Source: Nitrospirota bacterium (GTDB taxonomy: Bacteria > Nitrospirota > Thermodesulfovibrionia > Thermodesulfovibrionales > SM23-35). From it: a stretch of 64,000 nt of DNA. Below, piece by piece: positions 47,485-57,277 of the stretch (position 1 is its first letter; each line of letters opens with the position of its first letter). Location of the stretch: positions 91,464-155,463 of the forward strand of contig JBFMCL010000003.1 in the NCBI GenBank assembly GCA_040754395.1, read 5' to 3'. Under the pieces are notes generated by a model. That model made no database searches. It saw only the letters and a program-made list of their open reading frames with translations, and had not been told where the DNA came from. Made by a program: the position numbers and the translations under genes.

Positions 47485-48948
47485 TTATTGCCTCGTAATC
47501 GTTCGTATAATGGATCCCCCGCTGTCCCGTATATTGACTGACAACGGTGTTCTGCCCGTCAGACTGTGTGTTGCACAGGCAAAACATGGGTCATAAGCAC
47601 GGAACGCCATCTCGACCATGTTCAGGAGGCCGTCTGAAACCTTTCCTCCCCTGATAAGACCCTTTGCAGCCTTTTCAATGGACATGCAGATGGCTGCTGC
47701 ATTGTTCACGGTCGCAACGATGAGATTTGCCTCGGTTATGATGCCATGTCTGTCAGTTTTGTAATGATGAATAAGGGTTCCGCGGGGTGCTTCCACAATC
47801 CCGATCCCCTCCTGGGGAGTCGATGTGGGAATATTGCGCACATGCGGATCAGTGATTTCCCTGTCCTGTGCAAGTTCATGCATCCGTTCGGCAGCATACA
47901 GGGCTTCTATCAGACGTGCCCAGTGGAACGCAAGGGTATTGTGAACCGGTTTTCCGCCAAGCGTCTCGTACATTCTTTCATATTCAGCCTGGGCAAGAGG
48001 TGTTGCCATTCCATCAGAAACATTCAGCCTGGCCAGAGGGGCAACCCGGTAGACACCGCTTTCAATTCCTTCAGAAAACCCCTTCCACCCCACCTTTCTC
48101 AGATAAGGGAACTTTACATATGTCCACGGTTCAACCCGTTCCGCGATATGACTGAGGTATTCACGCGGTTTGAATTTTGCGAATTCCTTGCCTTCAGGAG
48201 TTACAATGCGGATATCTCCGTCATAAAAATTCACTTTATTATTTTTGTCAACCATTCCCATGTAATACGTTTCATGCCGGTATATGTCACCGGTAACCAG
48301 GGCAACATACTCCTTGTTCTTGAGGACAACGTCATCAAATATCTGCAATGCAAACCGGGCAAATTCAATTCCGCCTTTTGCCACTTCCGCGATTCTCTGC
48401 CTGTCATCCTCCGTAAGGGGCTTTGAAATGCCTCCCGGAAGACCGCACACAGGATGAATCACCCTGCCCCCGAAAAGGGTAATGATATCCCTGCATTCTT
48501 TCCTCAGCTTGATAACCTTCCCGGCGATCTCGAGTCCGACTTTGGCAATAACTCCGAGGATATTTCTCTCAGCAGGAGGCGCAGAGGGACCAACTACAAA
48601 ATCCGGCCCGCCAAGGAAGAAAAAGTGCAGGGTATGGTCTTCGAGCATGAAGGCAGAATACATCAACTCCCTCAGTTTTTTGGCCGCAGGCGGAGGTTCA
48701 ACCTTGAACAGATCATCCAGCGCCTTTGTAGAGCATATGTGGTGAGTGGTAGGGCAGACCCCGCAGATCTTCGGGGTAATGCGGGGCATTTCCTCTGCTG
48801 GTCTGCCGACAGAGAATATTTCGAATCCCCTCAGCTCGGGCACCTGGAAATAGACCTTGTCCACATCTCCCCTGTCATCAAGAAAGATCTCTATCTTTCC
48901 GTGCCCCTCAAGCCGGGTAATCGGATCTATGGTAATACGTTTACTCAT
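47485..48948 (-). CDS. mvhA: [NiFe] hydrogenase large subunit, group 3c (MvhA/VhuA type)
   Basis: 487 residues. Both Ni-binding motifs are present: KICGVCPTTHH near the N-terminus (about 60-70) and DPCFACATH near the C-terminus (about 460). The start TIDPITRLEGHGKIEIFLDD is typical. After DPCFACATH the protein continues for some 25 residues, the usual part removed by a maturation protease. Group 3c enzymes are soluble and pass electrons through MvhD to HdrA for flavin-based bifurcation. mvhG ends 2 bp upstream. Confidence 0.95.
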   Translation of the reverse strand: MSKRITIDPITRLEGHGKIEIFLDDRGDVDKVYFQVPELRGFEIFSVGRPAEEMPRITPKICGVCPTTHHICSTKALDDLFKVEPPPAAKKLRELMYSAFMLEDHTLHFFFLGGPDFVVGPSAPPAERNILGVIAKVGLEIAGKVIKLRKECRDIITLFGGRVIHPVCGLPGGISKPLTEDDRQRIAEVAKGGIEFARFALQIFDDVVLKNKEYVALVTGDIYRHETYYMGMVDKNNKVNFYDGDIRIVTPEGKEFAKFKPREYLSHIAERVEPWTYVKFPYLRKVGWKGFSEGIESGVYRVAPLARLNVSDGMATPLAQAEYERMYETLGGKPVHNTLAFHWARLIEALYAAERMHELAQDREITDPHVRNIPTSTPQEGIGIVEAPRGTLIHHYKTDRHGIITEANLIVATVNNAAAICMSIEKAAKGLIRGGKVSDGLLNMVEMAFRAYDPCFACATHSLTGRTPLSVNIRDSGGSIIRTITRQ

Positions 48949-48950
48949 TG

Positions 48951-49916
48951 TTATATATCCAATCTTCTCTTCAGCATGGACGCCGGAAGAGAATAAAAAT
49001 AAAAAATGCCTGCGGGATCAGCAATCGAATCCGTTATCTTGTTAATTGCGTCCTCTGAATCTGCGTCAATGATTGAAGCAAGGGCGGAAAGGAACTTTGC
49101 GCCCTGATCGTCAACCCTGCTTGTCGGACCGAAACAGCCACGGCACGGCATGTTCGCATTGATGCACCGTTCTCCGCATCCGTCACGGGTAGCCGGTCCC
49201 ACACAGATGATTCCCTGATCCAGAAAACACTTCTCCGGATCGAGCATTACTTCATGTACCCTTTTGATCTCTCTGATGACTGTTTTCTCCGGTTTCGTAA
49301 CTTTTCTTTTGCACGTATCGCATAGCGATTTGTCAGGTGAAAGCACCGCGCCTTTTTCCGGCAGATTGCCCGTCAGGATGGCTTCAACCGCATTCATGAT
49401 AAGGTCAGGCGGGGGAGCACATCCCGGCAGATAATAATCGACATCAATCACCTGGTCCAGCGTATGCACTGTATTGTAGAACTCCGGCAGAGTCAATTCC
49501 CCTTCTCTCACGACTGTTTTTTCCTGGGGCACTATTCTCTCAGGATTGTCGACCGATGGGGATTTGTGATAGACATAGTCAAATATTCTGTCTCTGTTCG
49601 AGAAGTTCGCCAGTCCAGGAACGCCGCCCAAATGGGCACATGCACCAAAAGCGACTACCAGTCCGGATTTCTTCCGCAGGAGCTTTGCCACATGCTCCTG
49701 CTCGCCGGTTCGTATCCCGCCGTTAATGAAACTGACTGCGATCTCCCCATCCTGAAGCGCCTCAACGTCCTTTATCTTGAAATCCATCGCAACAGGCCAG
49801 AGCACGAATTCCACAGCCTCCACCACCTTGAGTATATTCTCGGCAAGGTCCACAACCGCTTCTTCACATCCTCCGCATGAAGCACACCAGTAGAAGGCTA
49901 CTTTTGGTTTAGCCAA
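48951..49916 (-). CDS. mvhG: [NiFe] hydrogenase small subunit, group 3c (MvhG type)
   Basis: 321 residues, no Tat signal, in line with a cytoplasmic enzyme. Cys that hold the proximal and distal Fe-S clusters are seen in WCASCGGCEEAV, FGACAHLGG, PGCAPPPD, LCDTCKRK and CRGCFGPTSR. It transfers electrons between the Ni-Fe site of MvhA and MvhD. The gene order mvhD-mvhG-mvhA is the standard mvhDGA order. Spacing to mvhD is 18 bp. Confidence 0.95.
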   Translation of the reverse strand: MAKPKVAFYWCASCGGCEEAVVDLAENILKVVEAVEFVLWPVAMDFKIKDVEALQDGEIAVSFINGGIRTGEQEHVAKLLRKKSGLVVAFGACAHLGGVPGLANFSNRDRIFDYVYHKSPSVDNPERIVPQEKTVVREGELTLPEFYNTVHTLDQVIDVDYYLPGCAPPPDLIMNAVEAILTGNLPEKGAVLSPDKSLCDTCKRKVTKPEKTVIREIKRVHEVMLDPEKCFLDQGIICVGPATRDGCGERCINANMPCRGCFGPTSRVDDQGAKFLSALASIIDADSEDAINKITDSIADPAGIFYFYSLPASMLKRRLDI

Positions 49917-49934
49917 TTTTTCCCGTCTCCTTCA

Positions 49935-50351
49935 TCAGGCAACCGCCGTTTTTCTTAAAGGACCGAGGATTTTCACTTTTTTCACCATATCATTGACTGT
50001 TGCAACAAATTTCTCCGCTTCGCTTGCTGATACCCAATCGAGCCTTACCCGATCCTTCTCTATGCCGAACTGGGCCAGCATTGTTCTCAGGAGATGGAAT
50101 CTGCGCAATGCATTGTAATTCCCTTCCTTGTAATGACAGTCTCCGGGGTGGCAACCGAGAATCAGGACGCCGTCTGCGCCGGACTGAAACGCCTTCAGCA
50201 CAAACTGCGGATCGATCCTCCCGGTACACATTACCCTGATGACTTTTACATTGGGAGGATAGATTTTCCGTGCACTTCCCGCGGCATCAGCACCCGCATA
50301 CGAACACCAGTTGCACAGAAAACCTATTATTCTGGGCTCAAAATCCTTTAT
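49935..50351 (-). CDS. mvhD: MvhD-type [2Fe-2S] electron-transfer subunit, apparently started at AUA
   Basis: 138 residues if started at ATA (50349-50351). The conserved N-terminus ([20 protein letters not shown], then [15 protein letters not shown]) is fully in frame and contains the CNWC pair of the cluster; the other Cys are in RVMCTGRID and GCHPGDCHY. No ATG, GTG or TTG precedes it in frame before a TGA; the first ATG (50231) would drop 40 conserved residues. GAGGAGG stands 7-8 nt upstream of the ATA, which overlaps the hdrA stop as ATAA. MvhD links the hydrogenase to HdrA. Confidence 0.88.
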   Translation of the reverse strand: MKDFEPRIIGFLCNWCSYAGADAAGSARKIYPPNVKVIRVMCTGRIDPQFVLKAFQSGADGVLILGCHPGDCHYKEGNYNALRRFHLLRTMLAQFGIEKDRVRLDWVSASEAEKFVATVNDMVKKVKILGPLRKTAVA

Positions 50352-52378
50352 TTCAAAACCTCCTCGATCTCAGCAAATATCTGCTGCGTGGTGAAATGCC
50401 TGCTTTTCGCGGAACCGCTGGGGCACGCTGCCACACAGGTTCCGCATCCTTTGCACAGAACTGTATTCACTACAGCCACTTTTTTCTCACGGTCAAGCAC
50501 TATCGCCTTGTACGGACAGAGTCCGATGCAAATCCTGCATTCTGCACATGCCTTCTCGTCGATCTCTGCGGTGATGACATCCAGTTCGAGTTTCCTGCCG
50601 GGAACGAGCAGCGACAGGAGCTGTCCTGCTGCCGCAGATGCCTGGGCAACGGAACTCTGGATATCCTTCGGCCCCTGTGCACACCCGGCAATAAATATCC
50701 CCTCTATGTTGGTAGACACAGGTGCCAGCTTCGTATGCCCTTCAGTGAAAAAGCCGTCTTTCCCACGGGAAATCAATAGAATATCAGAGAGGGCAGAAGC
50801 ATCTTTTGCGGGTATCATCGCCGGACACAGCACGACCATGTCTGCGGAGAACTCCTGTTTTTTCCCGGCTAAATCAACACAGGACAGGGCAATGGTGCTG
50901 TCTGCCTGCTGTATTGCGATGTTCATCGGAAGCTTTGTATGAATAAAATGGAGATTCTTCCATCCGGCTACCGAATCGAGGAACTCCTGATTGTCCTTGC
51001 CCGGGACACACCAGTCAGCGTAAATGTCATATACTTTCACTTCCGGGGCATGCTTTTCTATCATATGGGCATACTTGAGCGCATACAGGCAGCAGACAGC
51101 TGAACAGTATTCTTTATTGTTTCTGTCACGGCTTCCGACACAATGGATTATCGCGACTGAGCGCGGCTCCTTCTGGTTCGCCATCAGCAGTTTCCCGCCG
51201 GTTGGCCCGGTTTGGGCAAGTATCCTTTCAAATTCCAGACTTGTATACACTTCAGGAATGCTGCCGTATCCGAACTGAGAGAGAACCGACGGATCAAAAA
51301 GATCAAACCCTGTTGCAACAACGATTCCGCCGATATTCCTTTCGACGATCTCATCCGTGTCCTCATAATTTATTGCGTCAAAGGAGCAGGCGTCCCTGCA
51401 CTTGCTGCAGTCCTGATTCCTGAACATCTCATATTCTTCAAGCGTAATCAGCCCCAGTTCATAGGCTTCTCTGTAAGTAGACGATCCGCTGTCCCCGAAA
51501 CGGAGACAGTTTTTTGTATCGATCACAGGGACATTCGGCAACGCCCCGGTATACGGCACATATATTGCCTTGCGGTCACTCAGATTGTAGTCAAACTCAT
51601 TCCGCACCGTGACCGGACACTGCTCATAGCAGGCGCCGCAGCCAAGGCATTTCTCCCTGTCGACAAAACCTGCTTTTTTCTGAATTCTGGCTACAAAATT
51701 GCCAAGGAACCCCAGGACTTCACGGACTTCACTGTTTGTCAGCAATTCTATATTTTCATGATGGAGCATTTCGTCCATCTTCGGCTCAAGCATGCAGGAA
51801 GCGCATTCCAGCTTGGGGAAAACCTCCTCATACCGTGCAACCCTTCCCCCGATAAAGGAATTCTTCTCAACAAGAAAAACCTTTCTGCCAGCCTTTGCCA
51901 GAGTTAATGCCGCTTCCATACCCGCAGGTCCTGCTCCTATGACAAGCACATCAGGATTGCAGTCAATCTCTCTCTTCTCCAGCGGCTCATGCAAAGCAAC
52001 GCGCCTGACCGCAGCCCTTATGTATGCCTTTGCCTTTTCTGTGGCAGTCTGCTTGTCGGCGGTCACCCATGCTACCTGCTCCCTGACATTCACCATCTGA
52101 AACAGGTACGGGTTAATGCCCGCTTTCTGGAGGACATTGCGGAAGGTCTTTTCGTGCTCTTTCGGGGTACAGGCGACAATGACTACACGGTCGGGCTTTT
52201 CTTTGATAATATCATCGCTTATATGGCTTTTTCCGTCTTCGGAACAGAGGAGAGCGTGCGTTTTTACATATGCAACGTTTTCAAGGCCTGAGGAAAACCG
52301 GACAAGCTGATCAATATCCAGATTTTCGGAGATATTTGTTCCGCAACTGCAGATATATACACCTATCCTGCTCCTCAT
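50348..52378 (-). CDS. hdrA: Heterodisulfide reductase subunit A-like flavoprotein
   Basis: 676 residues. FAD-binding Rossmann start [20 protein letters not shown] (about 148-167), N-terminal Fe-S insertion (ICSCGTNI near 9-16), and four further [4Fe-4S]-type motifs: [38 protein letters not shown] and [15 protein letters not shown] at the C-terminus. HdrA is the bifurcating flavoprotein that splits H2- or NADH-derived electrons between ferredoxin and a disulfide-type acceptor through HdrBC. HdrB and HdrC are not nearby. It is the first gene of the operon. Confidence 0.94.
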   Translation of the reverse strand: MRSRIGVYICSCGTNISENLDIDQLVRFSSGLENVAYVKTHALLCSEDGKSHISDDIIKEKPDRVVIVACTPKEHEKTFRNVLQKAGINPYLFQMVNVREQVAWVTADKQTATEKAKAYIRAAVRRVALHEPLEKREIDCNPDVLVIGAGPAGMEAALTLAKAGRKVFLVEKNSFIGGRVARYEEVFPKLECASCMLEPKMDEMLHHENIELLTNSEVREVLGFLGNFVARIQKKAGFVDREKCLGCGACYEQCPVTVRNEFDYNLSDRKAIYVPYTGALPNVPVIDTKNCLRFGDSGSSTYREAYELGLITLEEYEMFRNQDCSKCRDACSFDAINYEDTDEIVERNIGGIVVATGFDLFDPSVLSQFGYGSIPEVYTSLEFERILAQTGPTGGKLLMANQKEPRSVAIIHCVGSRDRNNKEYCSAVCCLYALKYAHMIEKHAPEVKVYDIYADWCVPGKDNQEFLDSVAGWKNLHFIHTKLPMNIAIQQADSTIALSCVDLAGKKQEFSADMVVLCPAMIPAKDASALSDILLISRGKDGFFTEGHTKLAPVSTNIEGIFIAGCAQGPKDIQSSVAQASAAAGQLLSLLVPGRKLELDVITAEIDEKACAECRICIGLCPYKAIVLDREKKVAVVNTVLCKGCGTCVAACPSGSAKSRHFTTQQIFAEIEEVLK

Positions 52379-52467
52379 GACCCTTTCTGTATTTCTTTTT
52401 ACGGTTATCTCTACTTTAACCCATAGAATTCTATCTTCTGTCTTACACTTTCGAGTACTTCATTATA

Positions 52468-52496
52468 ATCTTAATGCTTGCTTGGTTAAATGTCAA
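52468..52496 (-). promoter_or_regulatory. Promoter of the hdrA operon
   Basis: On the minus strand TTGACA (52491-52496) and TAAGAT (52468-52473) are 17 bp apart, predicting a start near 52461 and an ~83-nt leader before the hdrA ATG. An alternative TATAAT lies 6 bp further downstream but at too long a spacing. Confidence 0.6.
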
Positions 52497-52561
52497 TAAA
52501 ATATGAATAAATTTTATTTTCCCCGTGCTCAGGAAACCGCGTGCAAATATGGTAAATTTAC

Positions 52562-52591
52562 TTGTAGATACATGGCATGGCACTTTATAAT
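52562..52591 (+). promoter_or_regulatory. Promoter of tRNA-Ala
   Basis: TTGTAG (52562-52567) and consensus TATAAT (52586-52591) are 18 bp apart, ending 17 bp before the tRNA 5' end. Confidence 0.5.
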
Positions 52592-52608
52592 AACAGTGAA
52601 ATACACAC

Positions 52609-52684
52609 GGGCGGTTAGCTCAGCTGGGAGAGCGCCACGTTCGCAACGTGGAAGTCGGGGGTTCGAATCCCCTACCGTCCACCA
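52609..52684 (+). tRNA. tRNA-Ala (anticodon CGC)
   Basis: Complete cloverleaf: acceptor GGGCGGT (52609-52615) with ACCGTCC (52674-52680), including the G3-U70 pair that defines alanine identity; discriminator A and encoded CCA (52682-52684). The anticodon stem CCACG/CGTGG encloses TTCGCAA, giving anticodon CGC. The T-arm contains GTTCGAATC. Confidence 0.95.
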
Positions 52685-52865
52685 TCTGTTCCCTGTTTTT
52701 CAAGATCTTTGTTTTCGAGAAAAACATCAACAGTGATTCGTCATGAATTCACAAATATACACTGGGGTACGATTTATCTGGATTACTGGCTGGATTTCGA
52801 CAGAAATACCCCCTGAAAAATACCAGAATATTGATTGATATTTAAAAAATACTACGCAAGAAAAT

Positions 52866-53969
52866 ATGCCCGTTCAGAAATTCTTAAAGACGATTCATCA
52901 GTTCCTGTATAATGTTCCAAAATTCTGGCTTATATCTTCTTCTGCTGTTCTGCTTGTATTACTGTCTTATCTCGATTATCTGACAGGAGTGCATTACGGG
53001 TTTACAATCTTTTATCTCTTCTCGGTTCTCCTTCTGACATGGTTTGTAAACCTTCCCACAGGAATATTCTTTACTTCCTTAAGCATTTTGTCCTGGTTTC
53101 TTATTCGTTTCGTTCTTCTGGCAAAGCAGAGCTCTGTCGGAATCCACATGATGGAATTAATTGGAGAATCATTGATCAGGCTGCTATTCCTGCTTATATG
53201 CTGTTATGTTGTAAGCCTGCTTAAAAAAGACATTGTAATCAGGGAGGAACAGACCGGGGAACTTATCGAATTGAACAAAATGAAAAACTTTTTCATTGGC
53301 ATGGTAGCCCATGACCTGAGAAATCCTTTGTCAATCATAGAGATGAGCTCTTTTAACCTGCTGGAAGACGAGCAAAGAAGAAACCTCTCAGAAGATCAGA
53401 TTATGCTGCTTGAAAGCATCTACAGGAAAAGCGTATTCATGCTGAAAATGATTGAAGAATATCTCGACATTATGAAAATAGAATCCGGGCATCTGCAGAT
53501 TAACAGGGGCACTTATGATTATGCAAAATTTATCAATGATATCGTTGCACTGAATACAATTATTGCAAAACAAAAAAATATCAGCATTGAATGTATCAAG
53601 GAATCCGAGATGCCAATGTTTTCTTTTGACCGAAATAAGACAAGCCAGGTAGTAAGCAACCTGCTCATTAATGCAATAAATTACTCAAGGCCCGACTCCG
53701 TCGTAAAGATAAAAATAAGCGCTGCGGACAAAACCGTTCTGACAGAGATTATTGATACTGGCCCCGGCATCAATATTGAAGATATTAACAGACTTTTCGA
53801 ATCTTTTTACCGCGGCAAAAGTTCCCGGGAGAAGGGTACGGGGCTCGGGCTGGCAATCTCAAAAAAAATTGTTGAAGCTCATGGGGGCGCTATCGGGGTC
53901 AAAAACAACATCGGGAATGGTTCAACATTCTGGTTTACTCTTCCCTTGATAGTTGAAGGCCGGGTATGA
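52866..53969 (+). CDS. Membrane-bound sensor histidine kinase
   Basis: 367 residues. Four membrane segments in the first ~120 residues (no large periplasmic loop), then a DHp domain with the phosphorylated His in FIGMVAHDLRNPLSII (about 147) and a catalytic ATPase domain: N box NLLINAINYS (about 270), G1 IDTGPGIN (about 297) and G2 KGTGLGLAISKKIVEAHGG (about 323-341). No receiver or response-regulator gene lies next to it, so its partner is unknown. It is convergent with mglA. Confidence 0.92.
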   Translation: MPVQKFLKTIHQFLYNVPKFWLISSSAVLLVLLSYLDYLTGVHYGFTIFYLFSVLLLTWFVNLPTGIFFTSLSILSWFLIRFVLLAKQSSVGIHMMELIGESLIRLLFLLICCYVVSLLKKDIVIREEQTGELIELNKMKNFFIGMVAHDLRNPLSIIEMSSFNLLEDEQRRNLSEDQIMLLESIYRKSVFMLKMIEEYLDIMKIESGHLQINRGTYDYAKFINDIVALNTIIAKQKNISIECIKESEMPMFSFDRNKTSQVVSNLLINAINYSRPDSVVKIKISAADKTVLTEIIDTGPGINIEDINRLFESFYRGKSSREKGTGLGLAISKKIVEAHGGAIGVKNNIGNGSTFWFTLPLIVEGRV

Positions 53970-54027
53970 TGAAGTTTACTGTTGTACTACCTGCCCGGTT
54001 ATACGATGAGTTGAATGAGCAATCCTT

Positions 54028-54615
54028 CTAATAGTGCTTTTTCAGTTCAAAGAGCACCTGTTTTGCAACTGCCTTCAGCGTTTCGAATACCCCTTTTCCG
54101 GTAACAGCGACCGCTTCAAAATAGGGCACCCTGCGTTTATTAAGGAGCTTGTCCATCTCGGCAACCGGCACCACATTCGGAAGGTCTCTTTTATTGTATT
54201 GTATTGCAAAAGGAAGCTTTTCCAGTTCATAACCCTGCTCATTAAGGTTGATCCTCAGGTCTTCGTAGCTTTCAAGGTTTGAATCCATTCTTTCTATCTG
54301 GCTGTCACCGACAAATACCACGCCGTCAACGCCTTTCAGGATCAGCTTTCTGCTCGCGGCATAGAAGACCTGTCCGGGAACCGTATAAAGGTGAAACCGG
54401 ATCTTGAAACCCTTAATGTCTCCGAGCGCCAAAGGCAGGAAGTCGAAAAAAAGCGTTCTCTCGGTTTCAGTTGCGAGAGAGATGAGTTTTCCTTTCTGAT
54501 CCGGATTTGTTCGTCTGTAAATATACTGGAGATTCGTGGTTTTCCCACAGAGTCCCGGTCCGTAATAAACGATCTTGCAGTTTATTTCCCTGGAAGAATA
54601 ATTTATAAAGGACAC
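54028..54615 (-). CDS. mglA: MglA-like Ras-family small GTPase
   Basis: 195 residues. G1 YYGPGLCGKTTNLQY (about 18-32), with Cys where most MglA have Gly; switch region FFDFLPLALGDIKGF; G3-like YTVPGQVFY, in which the usual catalytic position is altered as in the whole MglA branch; G4 QYNKRDLP; and a C-terminal VTGKGVFETLK. MglA sets cell polarity and controls gliding or type IV pilus switching in Myxococcus, Thermus and others. Its GAP MglB is encoded 11 bp upstream. Confidence 0.93.
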   Translation of the reverse strand: MSFINYSSREINCKIVYYGPGLCGKTTNLQYIYRRTNPDQKGKLISLATETERTLFFDFLPLALGDIKGFKIRFHLYTVPGQVFYAASRKLILKGVDGVVFVGDSQIERMDSNLESYEDLRINLNEQGYELEKLPFAIQYNKRDLPNVVPVAEMDKLLNKRRVPYFEAVAVTGKGVFETLKAVAKQVLFELKKHY

Positions 54616-54626
54616 GTACAGAGCAC

Positions 54627-55121
54627 CTATCTGAAGAGGTTATCTATGTCTTCATCACTGATTTCTGCAAAGAGGGATTCTTCGAGTTTTCCCTCGCCCC
54701 TGTCCTTCTCTACCTTCTGGGTAATTTCCTCGAATATCCTTGTCAGCGTCTCAGACGCTTTTTTAACACGCAGCCTCACAAGACCAAGGGAAGACCTCCC
54801 GTCGAATATGACGACCAGAATTATCCTCTGGCCGATGAGAGAGATATGGATATTGTCTTTTTCCCCTTCGTGGAAGAGTATTGTGAATTCCTTCTCCCCC
54901 AGAAGCCGGGCGATACCTCCTGTTGCGGCAATGTTCCCTGCAGTAAGTGATGCGAGGGATGTAGTATCGATATCGTGAGTTTCCCCGGCTGATGCTATGA
55001 GCTGACCGTTCTTGTCAACAAGGAATACGACCTTTGCATTTGCTTGCTGATGCAGTTTCTGGAGTTCGACATCTATCCTCCGGAACTCCTCTTCATACAT
55101 TACAAGATCAGAACCGGTCAT
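54627..55121 (-). CDS. mglB: MglB-like roadblock/LC7 protein
   Basis: 164 residues from the ATG at 55121; a second ATG at 55100 (MYEEEFRRIDVEL) is a likely alternative. The Roadblock/LC7 fold is shown by VVFLVDKNGQLIASAGE, LASLTAGNIAATGGIARLLG and LISLIGQRIILVVIF-like strands. A C-terminal acidic coil (ESLFAEISDEDIDNLFR) extends beyond the fold, typical of MglB. It acts as GTPase-activating protein for MglA. It follows porB by 33 bp on the same strand. Confidence 0.92.
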   Translation of the reverse strand: MTGSDLVMYEEEFRRIDVELQKLHQQANAKVVFLVDKNGQLIASAGETHDIDTTSLASLTAGNIAATGGIARLLGEKEFTILFHEGEKDNIHISLIGQRIILVVIFDGRSSLGLVRLRVKKASETLTRIFEEITQKVEKDRGEGKLEESLFAEISDEDIDNLFR

Positions 55122-55154
55122 GGTTTAAAACCTATCACATTTAACAGGAGATAA

Positions 55155-56093
55155 TCAAGAAGCAAAACATGCTTCTTCCTTTTTCAGCTTTTCCCATTCC
55201 CTGTCAATCTCATCCTGGAATATCTTGATGATGCCTTCATTTTCAGGTTTGAAGAGGTGCTTAAACCTGCCCTGTGCTTTAATGAAATCCGTTACGGGCT
55301 TTTTCTCTTTCGGTTTAAAGGTTATCTTCGTTACCCCGTTCTCAATCTCGTAAAGCGGCCAGTAGCAGGTCTCGACCGCAAGCCTGCTGAGCAGAATTGC
55401 ATCATCAGTCCTTGACCTCCAGCCCCTGTTGCAGGGCGCGAGGATATTCATGAATTTTGGTCCGGGTATTTCAAGGGCTTTTTTGACCTTCCTGACAAGA
55501 TCAGCCCAGTGGCTGGGAGATGCCTGTGCCGCATAGGGGATGTTATGGGCAGCCATGATCTTGGTCAGGTTTTTCCTCTGTTCGGTCTTGCCGGGAACAA
55601 CACTGCCTGCGGGCCTGGTCGTGGTATCAGCTCCAAATGGTGTTGCGCTTGAGCGCTGAATACCCGTGTTCATATATGCACCGTTGTCATAACAGATATA
55701 GAGCATGTTATGCCCTCTTTCCATTGCACCCGAAAGGCTCTGGAGCCCGATATCATATGTCCCCCCGTCACCGCCGAATGCGATAAACTTTATCTCCTTG
55801 TCAATCTTCCCCTGCTTCTTTAATGCACGGTACATGGTCTCAACCCCCGACAACGTAGCTGCAGCGTTTTCGAAGGCATTGTGAATCCAGGGGATCTTCC
55901 ATGCAGTGTAGTCAGAAATACAGCTCGAAACCTCGAGGCACCCTGTTGAGTTTGATGCAACTACGGGATAATCAGATGCAAGGAGGACCATTTTTACCAC
56001 TATGGGGGCACCACAGCCAGCGCAAAGCCGGTGACCTGGTGCCAGCAACACTTCCTTCTTTGAAAGCTCTTTTAGAGTAACTGCCTTTGCCAT
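55155..56093 (-). CDS. porB: 2-oxoacid:ferredoxin oxidoreductase, beta subunit (PorB type)
   Basis: 312 residues. It binds thiamine pyrophosphate: GDGGTYDIGLQSLSGAMERG and the metal-binding stretch, with Cys for a [4Fe-4S] cluster in HRLCAGCGAPI and the STGCLEVSS block. The catalytic YDNGAYMNTGIQRSSATPFGA loop is typical of pyruvate:ferredoxin oxidoreductases. The substrate is most likely pyruvate; 2-oxoisovalerate cannot be excluded from sequence alone. Start is 2 bp after the porA stop. Confidence 0.93.
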   Translation of the reverse strand: MAKAVTLKELSKKEVLLAPGHRLCAGCGAPIVVKMVLLASDYPVVASNSTGCLEVSSCISDYTAWKIPWIHNAFENAAATLSGVETMYRALKKQGKIDKEIKFIAFGGDGGTYDIGLQSLSGAMERGHNMLYICYDNGAYMNTGIQRSSATPFGADTTTRPAGSVVPGKTEQRKNLTKIMAAHNIPYAAQASPSHWADLVRKVKKALEIPGPKFMNILAPCNRGWRSRTDDAILLSRLAVETCYWPLYEIENGVTKITFKPKEKKPVTDFIKAQGRFKHLFKPENEGIIKIFQDEIDREWEKLKKEEACFAS

Positions 56094-56095
56094 AA

Positions 56096-57277
56096 CTATT
56101 CCCTCACTCCTATATATTCCTTGTAGCTCTTTACCTTTCCACTCCCTGCAAGTTCCACAAGTTCGTTCAGCACAAGCTCCGCGTGCTCGGGGAGATAATC
56201 CCTCCCGCCGAGGCCATATATTTTGTTGATGAGCACCGGTTTTTCCTTATACGGATAGAGACTTGTTGCGATGTCGAGATAGACCGGCCCGAATGAACAA
56301 CCGAATGCGTCTGCCCTGTCAAGCACGCAGACCGCCTTGAGGTGCTTCAGTGCTTCTCCGATCTCAGTGTACGGGAAAGGCCGGTACAGGCGTGGTTTCA
56401 GAAGGCCAGCCTTAATCCCCTTTTCCCTGAATGCATCAACCACGTCTTTTGACGTGCCCGCTGCAGAACTCAGGATCACAAGAGCTATCTCTGCATCGTC
56501 AAGCCGGTACGACTCAAAGAGTTCGTATCTTCTGCCAGAAATCTTTTCATACTCTTCAGCAATATCCAGAACCACCTGTGCCACTTTTGTACTCACTTCT
56601 GCCTGAGCCCGCCTGAATTCCATATAATAGTCTGGGAGTATCAAAGGCCCGTAGCTGACCGGATGTGCAATATCGAGGAGCGGATTCAGTTGTCTGAATT
56701 CCCCGACAAAACTCTCCACCTCTTCATCCTCGAGGTACTCTATCCTCTCGATTGAATGACTGATAATAAACCCGTCCAGATTAATCATAATGGGCAATCT
56801 GATATCCATATGTTCTGCGATCCTGAATGCCTGAATAGTGTTGTCATATGCTTCCTGTGCATTCTCCGACCAGAGCTGAATCCAGCCTGCATCTCTCACT
56901 CCCATTGAATCAGAATGGTCTCCATGAATGTTCAGGGGAGCTGATAATGCCCTGTTCACCACAGGCATAACAATGGGGAGCCTTGTGCCTGAGGCAATGT
57001 ATAATATTTCGAACATGAGTGCAAGTCCCTGTGAAGAAGTGGCAGTGATGACCCTTCCGCCTGCTGCAGAAGCGCCGACACAGGCGCTCATGGAACTGTG
57101 TTCGCTTTCGACAAGGATAAGCTCTGTCTTTACCTCGCCGTCAGAGACAAAAGACGAAAACCTCTGCATCATGTCAGTTTGGGGGGTAATCGGATATGCG
57201 GCACACACATCAGGGTTCACCTGTCTCAACGCGTTGGCGACCGCTTCATTCCCGGTTATCGCAACAATTTTTGCCAT
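56096..57277 (-). CDS. porA: 2-oxoacid:ferredoxin oxidoreductase, alpha subunit (PorA type)
   Basis: 393 residues. The N-terminal pyrimidine-binding domain is seen in TGNEAVANALRQVNPDVCAAYPITPQTDMM (given in parts: AYPITPQTDMMQRF) and the VESEHSSMSACVGASAAGGR stretch; the C-terminal transketolase-like domain contains LLKPRLYRPFPYTEIGEALK. It forms the core dimer with PorB for oxidative decarboxylation or the reverse synthesis of pyruvate. The ATG shares one base with the porD stop (TAATG), so the genes are coupled. Confidence 0.93.
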   Translation of the reverse strand: MAKIVAITGNEAVANALRQVNPDVCAAYPITPQTDMMQRFSSFVSDGEVKTELILVESEHSSMSACVGASAAGGRVITATSSQGLALMFEILYIASGTRLPIVMPVVNRALSAPLNIHGDHSDSMGVRDAGWIQLWSENAQEAYDNTIQAFRIAEHMDIRLPIMINLDGFIISHSIERIEYLEDEEVESFVGEFRQLNPLLDIAHPVSYGPLILPDYYMEFRRAQAEVSTKVAQVVLDIAEEYEKISGRRYELFESYRLDDAEIALVILSSAAGTSKDVVDAFREKGIKAGLLKPRLYRPFPYTEIGEALKHLKAVCVLDRADAFGCSFGPVYLDIATSLYPYKEKPVLINKIYGLGGRDYLPEHAELVLNELVELAGSGKVKSYKEYIGVRE

